A stretch of DNA of 64,000 bases from Adhaeribacter terrigena (lineage in GTDB: Bacteria; Bacteroidota; Bacteroidia; Cytophagales; Hymenobacteraceae): the NCBI RefSeq assembly GCF_016623615.1, contig NZ_JAEHFX010000009.1, forward strand, positions 124,001 to 188,000, given 5' to 3'. Shown here piece by piece: positions 40,845 through 50,519 of the stretch. The notes below the pieces were generated by a model that had not been told where the DNA came from, did not search any database, and saw only the letters and a program-made list of their open reading frames with translations. The position numbers and the translations under genes are program-made. The number at the start of each line of letters is the position of its first letter. Position 1 is the first letter of the stretch.

Positions 40845-41953
40845 CTTTGCTTGTATTGTTTTTGAGTTGTTGTTTCGGGCTGGAAAGCCGGGCTGCTGCC
40901 GAAGATTCAATTCAAACCATCAAGCCCAAAAGGAAACTTAGTTTAACTCCATTTCCGGCCTTGTTTTCTTCGCCTGAAACTGGGTTTGGTTTCGGGGCTT
41001 TGGTGGTTCCGGTTTATAATTTCGGAAACGATTCGCTTACCCGCAGCTCTACGGGGCAATTATTGGTTTATTACACCACTAAAAAACAAACTTCCGCGCA
41101 GCTTTCCTACACCATTTACACCAACCGCGAGCGCTTTGCCATTCTGGGCGAAACCAATTATTTCGATGCGCCTATTTTTTACTACGGCACCGGCAACCGC
41201 AATTCCGAAGCCGATAAAAGCCTGATCTCCTATAAGCTCCTGCTCACGCAAAACCGGGTGCTGAAACAATTAAAAAAGAACGTTTTCCTAGGTGGCCAGT
41301 TTCAGGTTATAAACGTAGGCAAAGCCGAATTCAATGCCGAAGAAGGCTTGCTCGATGAACGCCCGGCAGACGAGCTGAACGGCTACACCGCCGTTGGTTT
41401 AGGTCCTGCTTTTCTGTTCGACAGCCGCGATAATTCCATAAATGCATACCAGGGAAGTTATGTAGAGATCGGTAGCTTTCTGAACGGGAAAAGTCTGGGC
41501 AGTGCGTTTAATTTTACCCGGCATACGGTAGATGTGCGCAAATATTACCCGCTGTCTGCTAACCAGGTTTTTGCCGTGCAGGCCAAAGGGATTTTCGAGA
41601 CCGGCGATGTACCTTATCGCGAACTGGCTTATTTTGGCGGCCACCGTAACCTGCGCGGTTTTTACGAAGGCCGTTACCGCGATAAGCAACTGCTCCAAAC
41701 CCAGGCCGAATACCGCCTGCATTTCGCCAAGCGGCACGGCGCGGTTTTGTTTGCCGGTCTCGGCGAAGTAGGTGAGAAGCTGCAGGATTTTGAGCTGGAA
41801 AACAGCAAATTCGGCTACGGCATCGGTTACCGTTTTATGCTGAATACTACCGATAAAGTAAATATCCGGATCGATTATGCCATAAAAGGTAGTTACCAGG
41901 CGTTTGCAGGCGGCATGAGTGGTTTGTATTTTGCCATCGGCGAAACGTTCTGA
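40823..41953 (+). CDS. BamA/Omp85-like outer-membrane beta-barrel protein
   Basis: 376 residues with a signal peptide (about 1-24) and a barrel ending in phenylalanine (FAIGETF). The segment ELAYFGGHRNLRGFYEGRYRDK resembles the lid-lock VRGF/Y region of Omp85 proteins, and SLTPFPALFSSPETGFGFGALVVPVY is the typical first-strand region of the soluble-domain-lacking bacterial surface antigen (D15) type. No POTRA domains are present, so it is probably not an assembly machine but a short porin- or lipase-associated barrel. The start codon and first seven codons are supplied by a 30-bp element. Confidence 0.8.
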   Translation: MLFTLKTALLVLFLSCCFGLESRAAAEDSIQTIKPKRKLSLTPFPALFSSPETGFGFGALVVPVYNFGNDSLTRSSTGQLLVYYTTKKQTSAQLSYTIYTNRERFAILGETNYFDAPIFYYGTGNRNSEADKSLISYKLLLTQNRVLKQLKKNVFLGGQFQVINVGKAEFNAEEGLLDERPADELNGYTAVGLGPAFLFDSRDNSINAYQGSYVEIGSFLNGKSLGSAFNFTRHTVDVRKYYPLSANQVFAVQAKGIFETGDVPYRELAYFGGHRNLRGFYEGRYRDKQLLQTQAEYRLHFAKRHGAVLFAGLGEVGEKLQDFELENSKFGYGIGYRFMLNTTDKVNIRIDYAIKGSYQAFAGGMSGLYFAIGETF

Positions 41954-42096
41954 ATCGCGGATTCAACGGATTCAGTGATTCCATAGATCTTTTTGAAAAT
42001 CATGTCCATTATTGGATCCTGAAAAATCTGTCAATCCTGAAATCTGGATTCAGACAAAAATCCTGTTTATCGTTTCAATCCTAAAAATCCTGTTCA

Positions 42097-42126
42097 GACT
42101 TTTTTGCTTTAAAACCATAGCGTTTT
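42097..42126 (-). repeat. 30-bp dispersed element upstream of purN
   Basis: Core AAAACGCTATGGTTTT, tail AAAAAGTC. Full consensus in minus orientation, just upstream of the purN promoter. Confidence 0.9.
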
Positions 42127-42160
42127 TTACAGAAAAAGTACCGGTTCCATACAAAACCGC

Positions 42161-42168
42161 TATATTTG
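42161..42168 (+). promoter_or_regulatory. Promoter -7 box (TATATTTG) of purN
   Basis: TATATTTG 18 bp before the purN ATG. The -33 box is not clear. Confidence 0.5.
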
Positions 42169-42186
42169 TGCTTGTCTTTTCATCCT

Positions 42187-42765
42187 ATGGCAGACACGCA
42201 AGTAAAAAACATTGTCATTTTCGCCTCCGGCTCCGGAAGCAATGCCCAGCGCATTTTAGAATACTTCGAAAATCATCCGAACATCCGCGTAGCAGCTCTT
42301 TTTTCCAACAATCCTGAAGCATACGCTTTAAAACGTGCTGAAAATTTTGGCGTGCCGGCGTTTACCTTCACCCGCGCGGAATTTAAAGACGGAACGGTGC
42401 TGGAAAAAGTAAAAAGCTTCGATCCGCAATTAATTGTGCTGGCCGGTTTTCTGTGGCTCATGCCCGAAGGTTTCGTAAAGGAATTTCATAACAAGATCAT
42501 TAATATTCACCCGGCTTTGCTGCCAAAATATGGGGGCAAAGGCATGTACGGTCATCATGTGCACGCCGCGGTGGTGGCCGCGCAGGAAGCTGAATCAGGC
42601 ATTACGATCCACTACGTAAATGAGCATTTCGACGAAGGCGAGGCCATTTTGCAGGAACGCTGTGCTGTAAAACCAGGAGATTCGGCAGAAGAAGTGGCGG
42701 CGCGGGTTCTGGAACTGGAACACAAGCATTTTGCACCCACTATTGAAAGACTTTTGAATGGTTAA
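42187..42765 (+). CDS. purN: Phosphoribosylglycinamide formyltransferase (GAR transformylase)
   Basis: 192 residues. PurN transfers a formyl group from 10-formyl-tetrahydrofolate to GAR, the third step of purine synthesis. The phosphate loop ASGSGSNAQRI (about 12-22), the catalytic block NIHPALLPKYGGKGMYGHHVH (Asn and His at its start) and the SGITIHYVNEHFDEG motif with the third catalytic aspartate are present. An in-frame ATG at 42166 lies within the promoter box and was rejected. It is followed by purH 272 bp downstream. Confidence 0.95.
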   Translation: MADTQVKNIVIFASGSGSNAQRILEYFENHPNIRVAALFSNNPEAYALKRAENFGVPAFTFTRAEFKDGTVLEKVKSFDPQLIVLAGFLWLMPEGFVKEFHNKIINIHPALLPKYGGKGMYGHHVHAAVVAAQEAESGITIHYVNEHFDEGEAILQERCAVKPGDSAEEVAARVLELEHKHFAPTIERLLNG

Positions 42766-43037
42766 ATTGTTGAATGGCTGAATGGTTGAAAAACCTTCGG
42801 CCATTTTTGTTTTATAGAATTTGAATAGAGATCGCTGATCATGATTTTTAAATCCGGAACTTTTCTGTAGCCGGTCTATTGCCCGCGGGTTTGGAATTAC
42901 AGATCTGGGGGATTGATAAATCCCCGGCAGATGGCTTTCGGATGAAAACCTCCGGAAGAGCAGATTAATTTTCTGATTTCCATATTCGCTCATTTACACA
43001 ATTTATAAATAGCACATTAAATTAGCCCATTAATAAA

Positions 43038-44570
43038 ATGAATCATCCTGTTAAAATTAAGTCCGCGCTGGTTTCGGTTTATTACAAAGACAAACTCGAG
43101 CCACTTATTCAGTTTCTGAAAGCGCAGGGCGTGCAATTCTATTCTACCGGCGGCACCCAAACGTTCCTGGAAGAACAAGGCGCCAGCGTAACGGCCGTAG
43201 AAGACCTGACCGATTATCCGGCTATTTTTGGTGGTCGCGTAAAAACCCTGCACCCGAAAGTGTTCGGCGGCATCTTGCACCGTCGCGATAATGATTCCGA
43301 TAAAGGCGAAGTTTCTAAATACGAAATTCCAACGTTTGATCTGGTGATTGTAGACCTGTATCCGTTCGAGGAAACCGTAGCTTCCGACGCTGCTGAACAG
43401 GATATCATCGAAAAAATTGACATCGGCGGTATTTCCCTGATCCGCGCGGCAGCCAAGAATTTTAACGACGTGGTGATTCTTTCTTCCAAAGACCAGTATT
43501 CCGAATTGCTAGGAATTCTGGAAAAACAAAACGGCGAAACCAGCCTGGAAGACCGGAAAAAATTTGCGGCTCAGGCCTTCAATACTTCTTCGCACTACGA
43601 TACCCACATTTTTAACTACCTGAACGGCGCGGCTGCCAACGAACCGGCCTTCAAACAAAGCATCAAGCAAGCTACCCCGTTGCGTTACGGCGAAAACCCG
43701 CACCAAAGCGCTACGTTCTTCGGCGATCTGGAAGCCCTTTTTGAGCAACTGAACGGCAAACAATTATCCTACAACAACCTCGTGGACGTAGATGCCGCCG
43801 TAGCTATTATGGCTGAATTTACCGATAAACCGGCTTTCGCGATCCTGAAACACACCAATGCCTGCGGCGTAGCGGTAGCTGATTCACCAAAACAAGCTTA
43901 CCTGAATGCGCTTTCGTGCGACCCGGTTTCGGCTTTTGGGGGCGTGATCATCTCCAACAAAGCTATTGACTTAGAAACGGCGGAAGAACTGAACAAGCTT
44001 TTCTTCGAAGTGCTGATCGCGCCGGAATTTGCGGCTGATGCGCTGGAAGTTTTGAAAAGCAAAAAGAACAGAATTCTATTGAAACAGAATGAGGTTGAGC
44101 TTTCCAAGAAACAATTCAAAACCTTGCTGAACGGCGTAATTGAGCAGGATAAAGACCTGAAAACCGAAACCGAAGCCGATTTCAAACCGGTAACCGAACG
44201 CCAGGCAACGGATGCTGAGAAACGCGCCTTGGTTTTCGCCGCAAAAGTTTGTAAGCACACCAAATCGAACACCATTGTACTGGCGAAAGAAAATCAGCTG
44301 TTGGCCAGCGGCGTGGGTCAGACTTCCCGCGTAGATGCCCTGCGCCAGGCCATTGAAAAAGCCAAAAGCTTCGGCTTCGATCTGAACGGCGCGGTAATGG
44401 CTTCCGATGCCTTCTTCCCCTTTCCGGATTGCGTGGAAATTGCGGATCAGGCCGGAATCGTAGCGGTAGTGCAGCCGGGCGGTTCTATTAAAGACCAGGA
44501 TTCTATCGATTACTGCAACGCTCACAACATGGCCATGGTCATGACCGGCGTTCGCCACTTCAAACATTAA
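43038..44570 (+). CDS. purH: Bifunctional AICAR transformylase / IMP cyclohydrolase
   Basis: 510 residues carrying out the last two steps of IMP synthesis. The N-terminal MGS-like IMP cyclohydrolase domain shows ALVSVYYKD, FYSTGGTQTFLEEQG and GRVKTLHPKVFGGIL (about 9-80). The C-terminal transformylase domain has RYGENPHQSATFF, AFAILKHTNACGVA with the catalytic Lys-His, and the closing SDAFFPFPDCVEIADQAGI and GGSIKDQDSIDYCNAH motifs. It is separated from purN by a word-repeat spacer and ends in a strong terminator. Confidence 0.97.
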   Translation: MNHPVKIKSALVSVYYKDKLEPLIQFLKAQGVQFYSTGGTQTFLEEQGASVTAVEDLTDYPAIFGGRVKTLHPKVFGGILHRRDNDSDKGEVSKYEIPTFDLVIVDLYPFEETVASDAAEQDIIEKIDIGGISLIRAAAKNFNDVVILSSKDQYSELLGILEKQNGETSLEDRKKFAAQAFNTSSHYDTHIFNYLNGAAANEPAFKQSIKQATPLRYGENPHQSATFFGDLEALFEQLNGKQLSYNNLVDVDAAVAIMAEFTDKPAFAILKHTNACGVAVADSPKQAYLNALSCDPVSAFGGVIISNKAIDLETAEELNKLFFEVLIAPEFAADALEVLKSKKNRILLKQNEVELSKKQFKTLLNGVIEQDKDLKTETEADFKPVTERQATDAEKRALVFAAKVCKHTKSNTIVLAKENQLLASGVGQTSRVDALRQAIEKAKSFGFDLNGAVMASDAFFPFPDCVEIADQAGIVAVVQPGGSIKDQDSIDYCNAHNMAMVMTGVRHFKH

Positions 44571-44592
44571 GATAACAGGAATTGTTTTATTT

Positions 44593-44628
44593 AAACCTCA
44601 CCGGTCTTGAAGATCGGTGAGGTTTTTT
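44593..44628 (+). terminator. Intrinsic terminator of purH
   Basis: Stem AACCTCACCG / CGGTGAGGTT plus inner pairs, followed by T6. Confidence 0.9.
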
Positions 44629-44633
44629 GTTTT

Positions 44634-44663
44634 AAAACGCTATGGTTTTGGCCGGAAAAAGTC
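44634..44663 (+). repeat. 30-bp dispersed element after the purH terminator
   Basis: Core AAAACGCTATGGTTTT, tail AAAAAGTC. It faces an inverted copy 13 bp downstream. Lies in a 381-bp gene-free gap. Confidence 0.9.
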
Positions 44664-44676
44664 GAAGGCCGTTCTT

Positions 44677-44706
44677 TACTTTTTTAGTTGCTAGGCATAC
44701 CGTTTT
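44677..44706 (-). repeat. 30-bp dispersed element, inverted partner upstream of mreB
   Basis: Core AAAACGGTATGCCTAG, tail AAAAAGTA. Tail-to-tail with the copy at 44634-44663. Confidence 0.65.
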
Positions 44707-44951
44707 ATTAGTTGTATCTTTCAGGAAATGAATAAATTATAGTAATATTTCGTTCGCGGCATTAAATTTGTTGGCCCCGTTTCCGCTTTGGCTGAAGCTT
44801 CCGGTTGTTTCGGATGCCGTTAACAAAAGATGGTGTGAGTTGGGTTTAAATTAGCCCTGCGATATTTCCTTTAATTTGTTTAATTTCGCGTTCGGATAAG
44901 TGCGGAGAATCGGTTCTATGCCGGAGCAGCCACTTTTAAAAACCACATTAA

Positions 44952-45977
44952 ATGGGATTATTTAGTTTTCTTACCAGCGATATAGCCATTGATTTGGGTA
45001 CGGCCAATACCCTGATCATTCATAACGATAAAATTGTTGTCGACGAGCCATCGATCATTGCCGTAGACCGCACCACCAATAAAGTGCTCGCCATCGGCCG
45101 TCAGGCCATGCAGATGCACGAAAAAACGCACGATAACATTAAAACCATCCGTCCGCTGAAAGATGGGGTAATTGCCGATTTCCACGCCGCCGAACACATG
45201 ATCCGCGGCATGATCAAGATGATTGATACCGGCAGCCGTTTGTTTCAGCCTTCGCACCGCATGGTGGTTTGCATTCCGAGCGGCATTACCGAAGTGGAAA
45301 AACGCGCGGTTCGTGACTCTGCCGAACACGCCGGCGCCAAAGAGGTCTGGATGATCCAGGAGCCGATGGCCGCCGCGATTGGTATCGGTATTGACGTGGA
45401 ACAACCCATTGGTTCCATGATCGTGGATATCGGGGGCGGAACGACGGAAATTGCGGTAATTGCCTTATCGGGCATTGTTTGCGATCAGTCGATCCGCGTA
45501 GCCGGCGATGTGTTCAACAAAGATATTCTGGACCACATGCGCCGCCAGCACAATTTATTGATCGGCGAGCGTTCGGCCGAAAAAATTAAAATTGAAGTTG
45601 GTGCAGCTATTACCGACCTCGAAAATCCTCCGGCCGACTACGAGATCCGCGGGCGTGACTTAATGACCGGTATTCCGAAAGTGATAAAAGTTACCTACCA
45701 GGAAATCGCCATTGCTTTGGATAAATCGGTTTCTAAGATCGAAGAAGCCGTACTGAAAGCCCTGGAAATTGCCCCACCGGAACTTTCGGCTGATATTTAC
45801 GACAACGGTATTCACCTGACAGGTGGCGGTGCCTTGCTGCGCGGTTTCGATAAGCGCCTTTCCGCCAAAACCAAACTGCCGATCCACATTGCGGAAGATC
45901 CGTTGCGCGCGGTGGTGCGTGGTACGGGTACGGCCATTAAGAATATCGAAGGTTTCAGAAGCGTACTGCTGAACTAA
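44952..45977 (+). CDS. mreB: Rod-shape-determining actin homologue MreB
   Basis: 341 residues, a bacterial actin that forms membrane filaments guiding lateral wall synthesis. The phosphate-1 loop DLGTANTLI (about 13-21), phosphate-2 loop DIGGGTTEIAV (about 160-170) and adenosine-binding LTGGGALLRGF (about 289-299) are intact. It is the first of five genes, mreB-mreC-mreD-mrdA-rodA, with gaps of 10 bp or less, so the whole elongation machinery appears to be one operon. No clear promoter could be picked in the 245 bp upstream of it. Confidence 0.97.
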   Translation: MGLFSFLTSDIAIDLGTANTLIIHNDKIVVDEPSIIAVDRTTNKVLAIGRQAMQMHEKTHDNIKTIRPLKDGVIADFHAAEHMIRGMIKMIDTGSRLFQPSHRMVVCIPSGITEVEKRAVRDSAEHAGAKEVWMIQEPMAAAIGIGIDVEQPIGSMIVDIGGGTTEIAVIALSGIVCDQSIRVAGDVFNKDILDHMRRQHNLLIGERSAEKIKIEVGAAITDLENPPADYEIRGRDLMTGIPKVIKVTYQEIAIALDKSVSKIEEAVLKALEIAPPELSADIYDNGIHLTGGGALLRGFDKRLSAKTKLPIHIAEDPLRAVVRGTGTAIKNIEGFRSVLLN

Positions 45978-45987
45978 GCGGCTTTAA

Positions 45988-46866
45988 ATGCGGAATTTAA
46001 TCCAGTTTATATACCGGTTCCGGGCTTTTCTGGTATTTCTGATCCTTGAGGCTGCGAGTATTTATTTGTTGGTGCAGAATAATTCGTACCAGAACGCGGC
46101 TTTTTATAATTCAGCGAATACCTACGTAGGCAAAGTGCTGGAAATGCAAAGCAACGTAACCGATTATTTCCGCTTAATTACGGTAAACGAATCTTTGGTG
46201 AAGGAAAACGCGCATTTGAAAGAAGCGCTTTTCCGCGAACGCAAAATTGCCGGCGATACCCTGCTGACCCGCATCGATAGTGTGATGACGCTGCGCGATA
46301 CGTTGAACCGTCCGTTACCGGTACCATTCACCTTTACCGGGGCGAAGGTGATCAACAATTCGGTAAGACGCACCAATAACTACTTTACGCTGAACATTGG
46401 CAGTTTGCAGGGCGTTCAGCCGGGCATGGGCGTGGTGGCACCGGAAGGCGTAGCCGGGCGCGTAAAAGCGGTTTCTGCCAATTATGCTACGGTAACTTCG
46501 CTGCTGCATTCGCAAACCTTAATTTCCGGCAAGCTTACCCGCGACGGTACGTTTGGCACCGTGAAATGGGAAAGCGGCGATGATGCGCATACAGCTACTT
46601 TAAATTATATTCCACTGCACGTGAAAGTATTTAAAGGCGATACGGTGGTTTCTTCGGGTTACAACGCGTTGTTTCCGGAGGGCATCATGATCGGGAAAGT
46701 GCTTTCGGTTAAAAAAGAAGCCGATAAAAGTTTCTTTACCATTAAAGTTAGGCTGGCGGTAGATTTTACCAAGCTAGGTTTTGTGTACGTGGTGAAGAAT
46801 CTGGACCAGGCCGAACGCGACTCGCTGGAATTACCGCTGCTCAAGAAAGGAGAAGAAGATGAATAA
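45988..46866 (+). CDS. mreC: Rod-shape-determining protein MreC
   Basis: 292 residues: an N-terminal membrane anchor (about 10-28), a short coiled coil (about 58-85, VNESLVKENAHLKEALFRE) and the periplasmic MreC beta domain (GVQPGMGVVAPEGVAGRVKAVSANYATVTSLLHS). MreC links MreB to PBP2/RodA outside the membrane. It overlaps mreD by 8 bp. Confidence 0.95.
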   Translation: MRNLIQFIYRFRAFLVFLILEAASIYLLVQNNSYQNAAFYNSANTYVGKVLEMQSNVTDYFRLITVNESLVKENAHLKEALFRERKIAGDTLLTRIDSVMTLRDTLNRPLPVPFTFTGAKVINNSVRRTNNYFTLNIGSLQGVQPGMGVVAPEGVAGRVKAVSANYATVTSLLHSQTLISGKLTRDGTFGTVKWESGDDAHTATLNYIPLHVKVFKGDTVVSSGYNALFPEGIMIGKVLSVKKEADKSFFTIKVRLAVDFTKLGFVYVVKNLDQAERDSLELPLLKKGEEDE

Positions 46867-47380
46867 GCTGGGGCTAAGCCATCTGGTGCAGTTTTTTATT
46901 TTTATTGCCCTTCAGGTGTTTCTGGTAAAGTACCTGGTGCTCTTCGATACGGGTTTCTGCTATATTTACATAGCGTTTTTGCTATTTCTGCCCATTCAGC
47001 TGCCGCCGGTCATTTTACTACTCATGGGTTTTACCACCGGCATAACCGTAGATACTTTTTACGATACGGCGGGAATTCATGCGGGGGCTTGTGTGTTATT
47101 AGCGTATGTGCGGCCTTTTGTGCTGCGCTTTTTAACCCCACGAGACGAATACGACGCCAACGACTCGGTAAATGTGAGACTGATGGGATGGGGGTGGTTT
47201 GTAACTTATACGCTCGTTCTGATCTTCCTGCACCATTTGCTGCTCTTTTTCTTAGAACTGGGCGGCCTGAAAGTGGTAGGGTTTACGCTCTTAAAAGTAC
47301 TGGTTAGTACGTTGTATACGTTTACGGTGGTGGTGATTGTGCAATTGTTATTTTTCTCTGCGCGCCGCGTGGCCCGATGA
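46859..47380 (+). CDS. mreD: Rod-shape-determining membrane protein MreD
   Basis: 173 residues with five or six membrane segments and little else, as in Bacteroidota MreD. It overlaps mreC by 8 bp and mrdA by 4 bp (ATGA), which supports the identification. Position 46950-46979 resembles a degenerate 30-bp element within the codons CYIYIAFLL, but too weakly to count. Confidence 0.88.
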   Translation: MNKLGLSHLVQFFIFIALQVFLVKYLVLFDTGFCYIYIAFLLFLPIQLPPVILLLMGFTTGITVDTFYDTAGIHAGACVLLAYVRPFVLRFLTPRDEYDANDSVNVRLMGWGWFVTYTLVLIFLHHLLLFFLELGGLKVVGFTLLKVLVSTLYTFTVVVIVQLLFFSARRVAR

Positions 47381-49212
47381 AGTACTTAGAAGACCGGAAA
47401 TACGTTATCCAGGCCATTTTTATTATTGTGGCCACTATTTATGCCCTGAAGCTTTTTTACATTCAGGTAATCGACAATAAGTATAAGCTTGCTGCCGAAA
47501 ACAATGCTATTCAGAAAAATATCCAGTACCCATTCCGGGGGCTGATCTACGACCGCGATGGCCGGCTGCTGGTGCAAAACATGCCGGTTTACGACCTGAT
47601 GATCGTACCGAAAGAGGCAAAGAATCCCGATACGTTACATTTCTGCAAGGTTTTCAATATCCCGGTCGATGAATTCCGGGAGAAAATAAAAGCGGCCAAG
47701 GCCTATTCCTGGGTTAAACCGTCGCCGTTTTTAACCCGCCTTTCTACCCAGGAGTTTGCAGCTATTCAGGAATATCTCACCGACTTTCCGGGGTTTTTCA
47801 TTAATGCGCGTACCGTGCGGGGTTATACGCACCAGAGTCTGGCGCACGCATTGGGTTATATCGGGGAAATTAGTCCGGCCAAGCTGGAGAAGCCCGAATA
47901 TGCGGGTTATTTGCCCGGCGATTACTTAGGCATCAGCGGTATAGAATCGGAGTATGAAAAATACCTGATGGGCAAGCGCGGCGTGAAGTATAAAATGGTG
48001 AACGTGCGCGGCATCGACAAAGGCCCATTCCGCGACGGCGAATACGATACGCTTTCGGTAGCAGGCGAAAACCTGGTGAGCACCATAGACCTGGAACTGC
48101 AGCAGTACGGTGAGAAGCTGATGAAAGGCAAAATTGGTTCGGTAGTAGCTATTGAACCGGCTACCGGCGAAATCCTGGCTTACGTATCGGCGCCCGGCTA
48201 CGATCCAAGCTTGCTTACGGGTAAAGAATTTGGAAGAAACTACACCAAACTGCAACGCGATTCCTTAAAAACGCTTTTCAACCGGCCCATCATGGCTACC
48301 TATCCACCGGGCTCGATCTTTAAACTGGTGCAGGCCTTAATTGCCATGCAGGACGGGATCATTACGCCCAATACCGGTTTCCCGTGTAATCAGAACCTGA
48401 TAAAATGTTCGCACGGGCACGAAGCGCCAACCAATTTAAGAATTGCCATTAAGCACTCCTGCAACCCTTATTTCTACCAGGTTTTCCGGAACGAAATTAA
48501 CCAGGGCAAATCGCGTAATATTTTTGTGGACAGCCGCATTGGCCTGGACCACTGGCGGGAACAGGTTTTATCGTTTGGTTTTGGCGATAAGCTGGGCATC
48601 GATCTTCCGAATGAGAAAAAAGGCATTATAGCTTCTACTAAACTCTACAATAAATACTACGGCGAAAACCGCTGGAAATTCTCGAACTTCTATTCGGTGA
48701 GCATCGGGCAGGGTGAGCTGGGAACTACGCCTTTGCAAATGGCTAATTTAATGGCCATTATGGCAAACCGGGGTTTTTATTATACGCCGCATATCATTCG
48801 TTCGGTAGGGGAAAACGGCAAGCCGCTGGCTAAATACTCTAAGAAACATTATACTTCGGTAGATCAGAAACACTTTGAACCCGTGATAGATGGGATGGAA
48901 GATGTGGTGGCCCGGGGTACGGGTAGCTTTGCCAAACTGGCGCATGTGGGCATTACGGTGCTGGGAAAAACCGGAACTTCAGAAAACCCGCACGGCGACG
49001 ACCACGCAGTTTTTGTGGCTTTCGCGCCGCGTGAGAACCCCAAAATTGCCATTGCAGTTTACATCGAGAACGCCGGTTTCGGGGCAATTTCTTCGGCGCC
49101 GCTGGCTGGTCTGATGATCGAAAAATACCTGACCGATACGATTTCGGCACCGCGCAAGCGTTGGGAAGAATGGGTACTGGCCGGAAAATTCAAACCTAAA
49201 AAGAAACGCTAA
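47377..49212 (+). CDS. mrdA: Penicillin-binding protein 2 (elongasome transpeptidase)
   Basis: 611 residues: one N-terminal membrane span (about 9-27), a dimerisation/pedestal domain, and a transpeptidase domain with the three active-site motifs SxxK at S313-I-F-K316, SxN at S361-C-N363 and KTGT at 531-534. It crosslinks peptidoglycan during rod elongation with RodA as glycosyltransferase. Its stop codon shares one base with the rodA start region. Confidence 0.96.
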   Translation: MKYLEDRKYVIQAIFIIVATIYALKLFYIQVIDNKYKLAAENNAIQKNIQYPFRGLIYDRDGRLLVQNMPVYDLMIVPKEAKNPDTLHFCKVFNIPVDEFREKIKAAKAYSWVKPSPFLTRLSTQEFAAIQEYLTDFPGFFINARTVRGYTHQSLAHALGYIGEISPAKLEKPEYAGYLPGDYLGISGIESEYEKYLMGKRGVKYKMVNVRGIDKGPFRDGEYDTLSVAGENLVSTIDLELQQYGEKLMKGKIGSVVAIEPATGEILAYVSAPGYDPSLLTGKEFGRNYTKLQRDSLKTLFNRPIMATYPPGSIFKLVQALIAMQDGIITPNTGFPCNQNLIKCSHGHEAPTNLRIAIKHSCNPYFYQVFRNEINQGKSRNIFVDSRIGLDHWREQVLSFGFGDKLGIDLPNEKKGIIASTKLYNKYYGENRWKFSNFYSVSIGQGELGTTPLQMANLMAIMANRGFYYTPHIIRSVGENGKPLAKYSKKHYTSVDQKHFEPVIDGMEDVVARGTGSFAKLAHVGITVLGKTGTSENPHGDDHAVFVAFAPRENPKIAIAVYIENAGFGAISSAPLAGLMIEKYLTDTISAPRKRWEEWVLAGKFKPKKKR

Positions 49213-50489
49213 TGGCTCTGATTCGATCGTCAAAACTCCGGCAGAGCCTTGACTGGCCAACGGTGTTCATTTATTTTTTAATGGTTGGCTTAGGCTGGCT
49301 TAACGTGTATGCGGCGGTTTACAGCCCCGATAACGTGATCAATATTTTTAGCTGGGATATTAACTCCGGAAAACAGCTGGCCTGGATCGGTACGTCGGTA
49401 ATTCTCATTATTGTAGTGCTGGTAATAGATTACAAAGCTTACGATTCGCTGGCCTACATTATTTATGGGGCCATGATCCTGCTGTTGCTGGCTACGCTCA
49501 TTCTGGCTAACCCGATCAAAGGTTCGCGGTCGTGGCTGGAGCTGGGGGCGGTTCGTTTGCAACCTGCCGAGTTTGCCAAGTTTGCCACGGCGCTGGCGGT
49601 TTCCAAGTTTCTGAGCAGCGTGAATTTACGGCAGCAAAACTGGCAGGATCATGCCAAACTGGTTGCTTTAACGTTGCTTCCGCCTTTCATTATTTTGCTG
49701 CAAAACGAAACGGGCTCGGCGCTGGTTTTCGGGGCTTTTCTGCTGGCTTATTTCCGCGAAGGCATGTCGCCGCTGATCCTGATCGTGGGCACGGTGGCGG
49801 TGGCTTTGTTTATTTCCACGCTGCTATTCCCGAAACTTTACCTGGTAATTGTAATTACGGTGGGCCTAGGTTTATGGCTTTGGGCGAATCAGCGGATATT
49901 GATGCGGAAATGGCCCTTGATTTTAATGATCTATGGTGCGTCCATTGGCATGATCTTCAGCGTAGATTTTTTTGTGAATAATGTGTTGCAGGAGCACCAG
50001 CAAAACCGGATCAAAGCGCTGATCAGTCCGGAAGCAGACCCGCGAGGATTCGGCTGGAACGTAACGCAAAGTAAAATTGCCATTGGTTCGGGCGGCTTTA
50101 TGGGCAAAGGTTTCCTGGAAGGCACGCAAACTAAATTCGATTTTGTGCCGGAGCAAAGCACCGACTTTATTTTCTGTACCATCGGCGAGGAGCATGGCTG
50201 GGTAGGGAGCGTAATTGTGATCGGTTTGTTTGTGCTCTTGCTTACCCGGATCGTAAAAATTGCCGAGCGCCAGAAATCGGTTTTTGGTAGAACGTATGGC
50301 TATTGCGTGGCTTCCATTATCTTCTTCCACTTCCTGGTAAACATTGGTATGACCATTGGCCTGGCGCCGGTGGTGGGTATTCCGCTGCCGTTTTTCAGCT
50401 ACGGCGGTTCTTCGTTATGGTCGTTTACTACCTTGCTGTTCATATTGCTGGCTTTAGACGCGAACCGGAAACAGGATCTGACCCGTTAA
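49212..50489 (+). CDS. rodA: SEDS glycosyltransferase RodA
   Basis: 425 residues with about ten membrane spans. RodA polymerises lipid II into glycan strands and works with PBP2. Typical segments are GSRSWLELGAVRLQPAEFAKFATALAVSKFL, the large extracellular loop with GSGGFMGKGFLEGTQTKFDFVPEQSTDFIFCTIGEEHGWVG, and the C-terminal GLAPVVGIPLPFFSYGGSSLW motif. It is the last gene of the operon; a 30-bp element starts at the base after its stop codon. Confidence 0.97.
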   Translation: MALIRSSKLRQSLDWPTVFIYFLMVGLGWLNVYAAVYSPDNVINIFSWDINSGKQLAWIGTSVILIIVVLVIDYKAYDSLAYIIYGAMILLLLATLILANPIKGSRSWLELGAVRLQPAEFAKFATALAVSKFLSSVNLRQQNWQDHAKLVALTLLPPFIILLQNETGSALVFGAFLLAYFREGMSPLILIVGTVAVALFISTLLFPKLYLVIVITVGLGLWLWANQRILMRKWPLILMIYGASIGMIFSVDFFVNNVLQEHQQNRIKALISPEADPRGFGWNVTQSKIAIGSGGFMGKGFLEGTQTKFDFVPEQSTDFIFCTIGEEHGWVGSVIVIGLFVLLLTRIVKIAERQKSVFGRTYGYCVASIIFFHFLVNIGMTIGLAPVVGIPLPFFSYGGSSLWSFTTLLFILLALDANRKQDLTR

Positions 50490-50519
50490 TACTTTTTTGC
50501 CCGTTTTGCCTACCGTTTT
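50490..50519 (-). repeat. 30-bp dispersed element abutting the rodA stop codon
   Basis: Core AAAACGGTAGGCAAAA, tail AAAAAGTA. The tail begins directly after the rodA TAA. Confidence 0.7.

Noticed and set aside
46950-46979. Element-like sequence inside mreD
   Set aside because: Core end and tail both diverge (tail GAAACCCG). Kept only as a possible degenerate copy.
49203-49238. Possible 30-bp element across the mrdA-rodA junction
   Set aside because: The core-like GAAACGCTAATGGCTC and tail-like CAAAACTC are 12 bp apart, not 6, and the core is poor.
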